IMG/VR virus record: IMGVR_UViG_3300045911_000142
Location: 1 to 41,055 of that record
Direction: 5' to 3' (one strand)
Length of the DNA stretch: 41,055 nt
Origin: a virus
Both the position numbers and the translations under genes were made by a program. Every line of letters starts with the position of its first letter. Position 1 is the first letter of the stretch. The notes below the pieces were generated by a model. That model was not told where the DNA came from and searched no databases. It was given only the letters and a program-made list of their open reading frames with translations. Shown here one piece after another: positions 21,195-27,046 of the stretch.

Positions 21195-22028
21195 ATGACA
21201 GAAAAAATTAATCCATTACTTGAACAATTAAAAAGAATACCCGGAGAGACCTACAGACTCCCATCCCGAGGTATGTTTTATCATAATGGTGAATTAGACC
21301 CCGAAGTTAAAAATGGGGAAGTGACCATTTATCCGATGACAACGGTTGAAGAATTACTGATGCAAACTCCAGATGCAATATTCCAAGGTACCGCAATCGA
21401 AAAAACGATTGCTGCTTGTGTTCCACAAGTTAAAAAGCCTCGCCAGTTATTAGCTTTGGATATTGATTTCATCTTGACTTGTATAAGGAAAGTTTCATTC
21501 GGTAACGATTTACCAATAAAGTATAAATGTAAGTCTTGTGGTGAAGAAGCTAAAGAACATGAATACCTAATCCCACTTTCTCACTTCATAAAAAATACGA
21601 AAGAAATAACAAAGGAAGATTATGAAAATTGTATCATAAATCTTGATGATAAATTTGAAGTAAAATTGAAACCTGTAATATTTGAAGATTTGATTAAATT
21701 GATGCAATTAGAAGGCCCAAGGGAAGAACAAACAACCGAAGAGAAAATTGAAGCTCTTGATAAAATTTTCGTCGAATCTATGGCATCGCTTATAGAGCGG
21801 ATAAACACGGTAGAAGACAAAGAACAAATTAAGGAATTCTTATCAAAACTTTATAGAAATTTAAAAGAAGACCTTTCTACCCAAATAACAGAACGTAACA
21901 AGTGGGGGATAGAATTCAATTATGAAATAACTTGTAAAGATTGTAAGAAAAAAGAAAACATAAGTATGTATTTGAATCCAACAAGTTTTTTTATGCTACC
22001 CTCAAGTCGAAAGATCAAGAAAAAATAA
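21195..22028 (+). CDS. 26: Baseplate hub assembly protein, gp26-like (0-frame product)
   Basis: 277 aa (T4 gp26 208 aa). The N-terminus, LLEQLKRIPGETYRLPSRGMFYHNGELDPEVKNGEVTIYPMTTVEELLMQTPD, is the hallmark of the T4 baseplate-assembly family (IPGxTxRLPSRGxFYxxGELxxxxxxGEVxVxPMTxxDExxxxxPDxL). Two CxxC pairs, C112/C115 and C247/C250, could form one zinc ribbon. The family helps build the hub and is thought to act as an assembly factor. The ATG has an AGGAAA ribosome site. The gene ends in an A-rich region, and a U_UUU_UUU slippery heptamer with downstream stem-loop sits 12 codons before its stop; see the separate frameshift entry. Confidence 0.88.
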   Translation: MTEKINPLLEQLKRIPGETYRLPSRGMFYHNGELDPEVKNGEVTIYPMTTVEELLMQTPDAIFQGTAIEKTIAACVPQVKKPRQLLALDIDFILTCIRKVSFGNDLPIKYKCKSCGEEAKEHEYLIPLSHFIKNTKEITKEDYENCIINLDDKFEVKLKPVIFEDLIKLMQLEGPREEQTTEEKIEALDKIFVESMASLIERINTVEDKEQIKEFLSKLYRNLKEDLSTQITERNKWGIEFNYEITCKDCKKKENISMYLNPTSFFMLPSSRKIKKK

Positions 22029-22052
22029 AAAAAATGATGGATGATTTGAGGG
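21986..22052 (+). promoter_or_regulatory. Candidate programmed -1 ribosomal frameshift site
   Basis: Heptamer T TTT TTT at 21986-21992, in the correct phase for -1 slippage (0-frame Phe265-Phe266). A 6-nt spacer follows, then a stem 21999-22009 / 22042-22052: seven perfect pairs CCCTCAA/TTGAGGG plus four more including two G-U, with a 32-nt A-rich loop. The loop contains the 0-frame stop (22026-22028). After the slip the -1 frame is open to 22225. All three classical elements (slippery site, spacer, structure) are present. Confidence 0.8.
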
Positions 22053-22228
22053 AAAGTTCAAGAATCTTAATTGAAAATGCAATTTCTTTGGCTTATTTGT
22101 CTAGAGGTGCCATTCCCTATGAAACTGTCATGACAATGTGCGCCGCTGAAAGGAAAATAGCTTTTAATTATATTCATGAACATATTAAAAATGAAATCAA
22201 AGCGCGCCCGGAGTCCCCAAATTATTAA
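21992..22228 (+). CDS. -1 frame extension of gp26-like protein (gp51-like tail part); ATG-initiated form would be 22034-22228
   Basis: In the -1 frame 78 codons follow the slippery site, giving a 344-aa fusion. The segment reads YATLKSKDQEKIKKMMDDL, then RESSRILIENAISLAYLSRGAIPYETVMTMCAAERKIAFNYIHEHIKNEIKARPESPNY. The AYLSRGxIPYxxVxxMxxxERKxxxxYIxExIK pattern resembles the short helical second component of tail-assembly chaperone pairs. A separate start at the ATGATG (22034) would give 64 aa, but no Shine-Dalgarno precedes it (only A residues) and the coding-like sequence continues upstream of it, so fusion by frameshift is the better explanation. The next gene's ATG lies 1 nt after its stop. 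Confidence 0.72.
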   Translation, partial: YATLKSKDQEKIKKMMDDLRESSRILIENAISLAYLSRGAIPYETVMTMCAAERKIAFNYIHEHIKNEIKARPESPNY

Positions 22229-22229
22229 T

Positions 22230-22895
22230 ATGTCCATCATAACAATAGACCCCTCTCTGAACTGCACTGCTGTAGTTGTGGATGATGTGAAATACTGTTT
22301 TGTAAAAGAAGATATATGTCACACATCCACGGGGAAGTATAAAAAATGGTTTGAATCAGTAGAGCATTTAATCAACATTGTACCTATTAATTACAAAAAA
22401 ATAAATTTATTTTCAGAACAAGAAATTGCAAAACTAAAAGATTTTGATAATATAACAGATTTAATAATAGAGACAACCATACCAAAAAATATTAAAAGCG
22501 CAAATGTGTTCATAGAAGGGTATAGTTATTCATCTATGGCCGGACCTTTAATTGATTTAGTTTCTTTCACTACATTATTAAGGTATAAACTGTTAAAATA
22601 TAATTTTAACATAACCATAGTACCACCGAAAACACTCAAAATGAAAGCCGCTCAGTTTACATATGAGCCTATTAAAAAAGGTAAAAAAATTGAATATAGG
22701 AACAATCAAGGGATATCTGGTGGACAATTCAAAAAGCCTGAAATCTATAAAACTTTGATTGAAAATAAAAATTTAAATTGTGAATGGGTTAGATTTTTAA
22801 GAGATAATAGTGAAGAAATATTAAAAGGTAAGAATATACCAAAACCCATAGAAGACATAAATGACGCAAAGTTATTGTATGAAATGTATAAATAA
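22230..22895 (+). CDS. RuvC-like (RNase H-fold) Holliday-junction nuclease
   Basis: 221 aa. The acidic triad/tetrad of RuvC-type resolvases is visible: D7 in MSIITIDPSLNCTAVVV, E96 in ANVFIEGYSYSS, and D209/D212 in IEDINDAKLLYE near the C-terminus, in the right order and fold context. Such enzymes cut four-way or branched DNA; in a T4-like phage it could act beside or instead of endonuclease VII during packaging or recombination. The start at 22230 is chosen because the protein begins immediately with the first RNase H strand; an upstream in-frame ATG at 22176 lies inside the previous gene. It is not obviously a gp49 relative. Whether it is a true resolvase or another RNase H-fold nuclease cannot be decided by eye. 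Confidence 0.78.
   Translation: MSIITIDPSLNCTAVVVDDVKYCFVKEDICHTSTGKYKKWFESVEHLINIVPINYKKINLFSEQEIAKLKDFDNITDLIIETTIPKNIKSANVFIEGYSYSSMAGPLIDLVSFTTLLRYKLLKYNFNITIVPPKTLKMKAAQFTYEPIKKGKKIEYRNNQGISGGQFKKPEIYKTLIENKNLNCEWVRFLRDNSEEILKGKNIPKPIEDINDAKLLYEMYK
22887..22894 (+). promoter_or_regulatory. T4-type late promoter of the internal-head-protein candidate
   Basis: Exact TATAAATA overlapping the last codons of the RuvC-like gene, 25 nt upstream of the next ATG (ribosome site ACAGGA). Confidence 0.65.
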
Positions 22896-22918
22896 TTAAC
22901 AAAATACAGGATAAAATA

Positions 22919-24094
22919 ATGTCTTTCTTAAAAGAAGCTGTTAATTATATTAGAAATTCATTTCTCACTGAAGCATCTTCTCAAGATGTTTATAATGAAA
23001 TTGTTTCTGCAGTTAATGCAGTTGAACCATCTAACGAACGTAATAGCGCGGTCAGTGGACTATGGGTGGCCGGGTTAATGAAAGGATTAATGTCAAATGA
23101 CAGTAACACAAATATGTTGTTGGCTGCATACCGTGGTAATAGATTAGACCCGGAATCAAAAGAATATAGAGATGCAAGAAGAATACTTGCAGCATTACAA
23201 GTTTTAAGAAAATATAATTTAGTAACATCTCAAAATGATCAATTTTATTTAAATAAAGATAAGAGAGAAGTTATTTCAAAATTTTTAGCAAGAATCACAC
23301 AATATTCACACGATGCAAAAGATAGAAAGGATTTAGCAAAAAACGTTAGATCAGCAGAGTATGGTTCTGATCAAGAATGGTATGATAATTTATCATCTGA
23401 TCAAAAACATGCCGTACAATTAATAAAAGACATGGATTTAAAAGATATTGCATTATTGAATAGATTAGTCTCTAAAAAGGAAAGTAAAAAATCATATGTT
23501 GATTTAATTCAACAATTAGAAATTAGAGGTAATCAATCTGTTGATAAATTTAAAGCTATGGGCATCATCAACGATGACAATACACTGAATAGTTACTTAT
23601 TATCTTCATTGGACTCTATTATAAATGATCCTCAATTTGAAACAAGATTAAAATTTATAAACAGAACAATGAGGGACAAGTTGTATCGTTCAGCAGCAGA
23701 TAAAGCATTAAACCTCTCTGCATTAGCAAAAAATGTTTTAGATACAGACTTTGGTAGAAAGGCACTGTCTTTGATAGATGGTCCACTTGCATCAGACATT
23801 GAGGATTTGAAAAAAGTGTTCGGCGGTGCAACAGTTAAAAAATCATTACTTATAAAGTTGAAAAAGTTTGGTTTAGTTGATGCCGGTAATGGACTAACTG
23901 ATCTGGGCAAAGCAGTTTCTGCGTTAATTAAGAAAGGTTATTCTAAAGCAGATTATCAAGACGTTAGAAAGGGAGTAAACTACTCTGGGATGCGTCCATC
24001 TGAAGACTCTATTGTAAGAGATAGATTGAATAAACGTGCAGCAGATAGAAAATCTGAAATTTCTAATATAATAAGAAGAAATCAAAGAGCTTGA
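22919..24094 (+). CDS. Putative internal head protein with winged-helix-like repeats (391 aa)
   Basis: Not recognised by family. The first 18 residues, MSFLKEAVNYIRNSFLTE, form an amphipathic helix ending in LTE followed by Ala, which matches the T4 gp21 protease cleavage rule ((L/I)-x-E then a small residue) and resembles the capsid-targeting peptides of T4 internal proteins. The rest is basic and helical. Up to three segments look like winged helix-turn-helix units: residues about 88-127 (LAALQVLRKYNLVTSQNDQFYL...), about 195-235 (VDKFKAMGIINDDNTLNSYL), and about 303-340 (KSLLIKLKKFGLVDAGNGLTDLGKAV). Together with its exact late promoter this suggests a protein packaged with, and possibly bound to, the DNA. 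This is inference. Its stop TGA lies inside the -35 box of the downstream RNA promoter. Confidence 0.65.
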   Translation: MSFLKEAVNYIRNSFLTEASSQDVYNEIVSAVNAVEPSNERNSAVSGLWVAGLMKGLMSNDSNTNMLLAAYRGNRLDPESKEYRDARRILAALQVLRKYNLVTSQNDQFYLNKDKREVISKFLARITQYSHDAKDRKDLAKNVRSAEYGSDQEWYDNLSSDQKHAVQLIKDMDLKDIALLNRLVSKKESKKSYVDLIQQLEIRGNQSVDKFKAMGIINDDNTLNSYLLSSLDSIINDPQFETRLKFINRTMRDKLYRSAADKALNLSALAKNVLDTDFGRKALSLIDGPLASDIEDLKKVFGGATVKKSLLIKLKKFGLVDAGNGLTDLGKAVSALIKKGYSKADYQDVRKGVNYSGMRPSEDSIVRDRLNKRAADRKSEISNIIRRNQRA

Positions 24095-24121
24095 CAAATC
24101 AAAAAAACTATCGTATAAATA
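24091..24121 (+). promoter_or_regulatory. Strong promoter of the noncoding RNA (sigma70 consensus, overlapping a late octamer)
   Basis: TTGACA at 24091-24096, 17-nt spacer, TATAAA at 24114-24119: the sigma70 consensus with a single mismatch in the -10 box. The -10 is also an exact T4 late octamer TATAAATA (24114-24121). Transcription would begin near 24127. No start codon with a ribosome site follows within 500 nt other than the helicase start. Confidence 0.8.
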
Positions 24122-24126
24122 CCCTC

Positions 24127-24665
24127 AAGGAAATTATAAAAGGATTTAATACAACTAGGTAATTCTGAAAAGGCTGCACGGGTACGCATAGCGTCGAAGT
24201 CGAGTGTGATATGTAAGATTGGAATTGTCTTACATCTAGTATTCACCAAGGTCTTTGTAAGGGTTTGTATATCTAAAAAACTTTGCAGAATTAAGTATCA
24301 GATATATAAAACTTGACTTACTAAAACGGCTTGATTGATTCCACAGTCAAGCAATCCAAGATATGATGTGGATGATTCATATCGCGGAAGCCGAGTACAT
24401 CTCTCCTTATGATGTACCGATCCCTATGGTAGTTGGGATAAATCTACTGGGTTTGGATTAGCGTTCAGTTTTCCCAGATATAATAAAATATATCTAAAAA
24501 ATGGGGAGGAGGAATTATTGCTTTTGAGTACCTTGAGCAAGATTGAAAGTAGATGCCGAACAAAGTGAGGCATCTAGCGGCGAAGCCGCAATGTTAGAAA
24601 ATAGATTAAAAAGAATCACCTCTTAAAATCGAACGCAGTGAGATTTTAAGAATGACTTTTCTTTT
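24127..24665 (+). ncRNA. Candidate large structured noncoding RNA (about 540 nt)
   Basis: This 600-nt region holds no ORF of note on either strand but many perfect hairpins: 24211-24218/24228-24235 (8 bp), 24268-24274/24300-24306 (7 bp), 24329-24334/24347-24352 (6 bp), 24360-24366/24377-24383 (7 bp), 24395-24401/24411-24417 (7 bp), 24420-24424/24435-24439 (5 bp), 24476-24482/24489-24495 (7 bp), 24518-24523/24535-24540 (6 bp), 24550-24557/24569-24576 (8 bp), 24577-24581/24585-24589 (5 bp), 24621-24630/24642-24651 (10 bp). Longer-range pairs also fit: GTAAG 24257-24261 with CTTAC 24317-24321, and TAATTC 24160-24165 with GAATTA 24512-24517. A 6-bp loop-loop pair joins TCCACA (24340-24345) and TGTGGA (24367-24372). 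The last hairpin followed by a T-rich stretch could end the transcript. It is not a tRNA and lacks recognisable group I intron core elements. Membership of ROOL, GOLLD or another ornate phage RNA class could not be tested. Confidence 0.75.
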
Positions 24666-24703
24666 ACATCGGGCCAGTGTATACTAAAGAAAAAAGGATA
24701 ATT

Positions 24704-26326
24704 ATGTCCAAATCAATTACATCATACTGGCCAATGAGTACACCTATGCGTAAATCGCAACAAATTGTACTTGATTGGATTGAAAAGCAGCCATCACATA
24801 TAAAATATTTCATAGCCGAGATGCCAGTTGGTTCAGGTAAATCTCCAGTTGGTATTAATTTTAGTTCTTATTTTTCTGCACTTGCAGGTACAAGTCCTGC
24901 AGGTAATGGAATCGTTTTCACACCACAGAAAATATTACAAAAGCAATACGAGACCACCTTTAATAACCAAGTCGCGGGTTTATATGGAAAAAATAATTAT
25001 ACATGCATGTTGAAAAACACATCATGTGATATTGGAACACTAGTTAAACCGGAATGCCCTGACTGTCCTCATGCAAAAGCTCTTGAAAAAGCAGATGCAT
25101 GTGGTAATGCGGTTTTAAGTTACAGGCTTGGCTTGCTACATGCATTATTAAAGTCTAGACTAATTAGAAAGAAGAAAATATTCATTCTTGATGAATGTCA
25201 TACTTTAGAAAATCACTTAACTGAATTTTCATCTATTAATATATCTGAAAGAACATGTAAGAAATACAATGTTTTGTTTAGGAAGCCAAAAACCATATAT
25301 GATGCACTTTCTTTCTTGGAAACAGATTATTTGCCTGCACTTAATGCATGGATAGAATTAATGCGTCCAGCAATTGAAAGAACAATAAGTATTGCGGAAT
25401 ACAGACCAGATTCTTTATCTAAATCAGATATGGAATCCATTCTAGAATTTGAAGAGGTCATTAAATCTTCAGAATTGATTATCAATTTGCTAGCACAGTC
25501 TGAAAACAAAGACATAACTAAAGAATATGCATTGATAACAGAAAAGGCATATTTCAAGTTTAAAGAACTCTTCGGAAGAAGAGTATTCTCTAAACTTTTA
25601 GATGAAAAGGCAGAAAAAATGCTATTCATGTCTAGTACCATTTTAGATCACAAAGCATTTTGTGCTGATTTAGGGATAGACGTGGCTAATGCTGCCTTCA
25701 TATCTGTCGATAGTGAATTTTCTAATGAGCATAGGCCGGTTTTTTTCATGCCAAGGGCAAAAATGACATTCGGTTGGGATTTACCTGAAAGAAAATCTGA
25801 CAGAGAAAAAATGATATCTGCAATAAAAATGTTATTAACTGAAAACCATTGCGATGACAATGGTATAATTCATACAGGTAGTTTTCAAATTGCAAACTGG
25901 TTAGTTAAGGAATTAGCAAATATTGATACCCATATAATTTATCATCATGGTGAGGAAGGTGAAGAGACTCGGGATGTAGTTATTGATAAATTTCAAAATG
26001 ATGAAACTGACAAGCCTAAAGTTTTAATCAGTCCTTCTATTACAGAAGGACTTGATTTAGTAGGTGACAAAGGAAGATTTGCAATATTTGCAAAGGTGCC
26101 ATACTTACAACTTGGGGATTCATGGGTTAAGGGAAGACTTAATCTATCTCAAGAGTGGTATAATAGACAGGCTATGATCGCTATAATTCAAGGTGCTGGA
26201 CGTGTTGTCCGTGGGCCTGACGACTGGGGTTATACATACATTCTTGACGAAAGCTTTGAACTTTTGTATTCTAAAATGGAGAATAAAATACCCAAATGGT
26301 GGAAAGACGCATATGAAAAGGTATAA
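24704..26326 (+). CDS. DinG/XPD-type superfamily 2 DNA helicase with probable Fe-S cluster
   Basis: 540 aa from the ATG at 24704, preferred over an upstream in-frame GTG (24677) because an AGGA ribosome site lies 5 nt before it. Motifs in order: Q-like TPMRKSQQ; Walker A AEMPVGSGKS (about 38-47); cysteines C101, C108, C118, C121 (and C133) between motifs I and II, spaced as in the XPD/DinG iron-sulfur insert; Walker B ILDECHTLENH (about 161-170, DECH variant of DEAH); SAT-like FMSSTIL; and motif VI IIQGAGRVVRGPDDWG (about 495-509). Family members unwind DNA 5' to 3'. It is not one of the standard T4 helicases (gp41, Dda, UvsW), so its role here, perhaps fork or R-loop processing, is inferred. 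It lies downstream of the RNA promoter and may share its transcript. Confidence 0.85.
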   Translation: MSKSITSYWPMSTPMRKSQQIVLDWIEKQPSHIKYFIAEMPVGSGKSPVGINFSSYFSALAGTSPAGNGIVFTPQKILQKQYETTFNNQVAGLYGKNNYTCMLKNTSCDIGTLVKPECPDCPHAKALEKADACGNAVLSYRLGLLHALLKSRLIRKKKIFILDECHTLENHLTEFSSINISERTCKKYNVLFRKPKTIYDALSFLETDYLPALNAWIELMRPAIERTISIAEYRPDSLSKSDMESILEFEEVIKSSELIINLLAQSENKDITKEYALITEKAYFKFKELFGRRVFSKLLDEKAEKMLFMSSTILDHKAFCADLGIDVANAAFISVDSEFSNEHRPVFFMPRAKMTFGWDLPERKSDREKMISAIKMLLTENHCDDNGIIHTGSFQIANWLVKELANIDTHIIYHHGEEGEETRDVVIDKFQNDETDKPKVLISPSITEGLDLVGDKGRFAIFAKVPYLQLGDSWVKGRLNLSQEWYNRQAMIAIIQGAGRVVRGPDDWGYTYILDESFELLYSKMENKIPKWWKDAYEKV

Positions 26327-27008
26327 AAAATTTATAAATTTATCTAAAAAAATACGTAAAGATAAAGTTTTTCAATTAAAAAACAAAATAAAAAATTGCA
26401 AAGAAAATTGCAGTTCTAAGTTTTATACTCACTTGATGCTTGCAGAGCCAGATAGAAATCCAGAATTTAACCAATGGTTTGATATTTATTTTCCTAGTAA
26501 AAAAAGAAAAGATATCATTTGGAATGCATGTATTACTACGACAAGACAGGAATTGTGGGATACTGTCTCTAATATGGCTTTTGAGGAAGAATCTAATATT
26601 TTAACACTAGAAGAAAGAATTAATTCTATCAAAATGGTTTCTAAACCGGCTTCTTATGATAAAAAAGGTAAAATACTGACGTATTCAGTAGAGTTTATAA
26701 CTCCAACTTTTGAAAAATTAGGTGGTTTAACCAGCATCGAATATAGAGAAAATCTAGAAAGAGAAATAATTTCAACTAAACCGCCTAAAGTGTATGAGTA
26801 TTTTAAAATTCAAAAAAACTATGCATATGGGATCGGGTTACACATGGTAATAGATGTTCCGTATTTGACTAAAGAAAACATGGAAGAAGCGGTAGAAAAG
26901 TTCTTCAGTATTGGTGAAAGAAACTGGATATCAAAAACTTCAGCCAGTGAAGATAATTTGATATTTCAAATTAAAAAAGATTATTTCGGGAAATTTAGTA
27001 ATACTTAA
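26313..27008 (+). CDS. Phage protein of unknown function (231 aa)
   Basis: No family recognised. The start at 26313 is chosen because a GGAAAG ribosome site precedes it and it overlaps the helicase end by 14 nt, a normal coupled arrangement; an in-frame ATG at 26193 lies deep inside the helicase. The first 35 residues are very basic (KRYKKFINLSKKIRKDK...), with two cysteines at KNCKENC. The body is mixed alpha/beta with EFNQWFDIYFPSKKRKDIIW and a segment YAYGIGLHMVIDVPYLTKENMEEAVEKFFSIGE. No membrane segment. Its position with a helicase suggests a DNA or RNA transaction, but nothing in the sequence proves it. It ends 12 nt before the shared terminator. Confidence 0.7.
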   Translation: MKRYKKFINLSKKIRKDKVFQLKNKIKNCKENCSSKFYTHLMLAEPDRNPEFNQWFDIYFPSKKRKDIIWNACITTTRQELWDTVSNMAFEEESNILTLEERINSIKMVSKPASYDKKGKILTYSVEFITPTFEKLGGLTSIEYRENLEREIISTKPPKVYEYFKIQKNYAYGIGLHMVIDVPYLTKENMEEAVEKFFSIGERNWISKTSASEDNLIFQIKKDYFGKFSNT

Positions 27009-27020
27009 ACAGATAAATTT

Positions 27021-27046
27021 AAAAATCCCCCATTTGGGGGATTTTT
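27021..27046. terminator. Bidirectional intrinsic terminator
   Basis: Perfect 11-bp stem 27021-27031 / 27036-27046 (AAAAATCCCCC paired with GGGGGATTTTT) and loop ATTT, with A-tract and T-tract on the two sides. It serves the plus-strand unknown gene and, from the other side, the gp46 gene whose stop codon starts at its edge. Confidence 0.95.

Noticed and set aside
22034-22228. Independent 64-aa gene starting at ATGATG
   Set aside because: No Shine-Dalgarno, and coding-like sequence continues upstream to a slippery site; more likely the -1 extension of the gp26-like protein. Not fully excluded.
22176-22229. Longer N-terminus for the RuvC-like protein
   Set aside because: The extra 18 residues lie inside the preceding frame and precede the first conserved RNase H strand, which normally begins the protein.
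24127-24665. Group I or group II intron, or a tRNA cluster
   Set aside because: No recognisable group I core, no group II domain V, no flanking split gene and no cloverleaf; the region lies between two intact genes.
24663-24685. Second sigma70 promoter (TTTACA and TATACT) before the helicase
   Set aside because: The spacer is only 11 nt and no suitable -35 exists at 16-18 nt.
26193-26312. Longer N-terminus for the 231-aa protein
   Set aside because: The extension overlaps the conserved motif VI region of the helicase in another frame; the ATG at 26313 has its own ribosome site.
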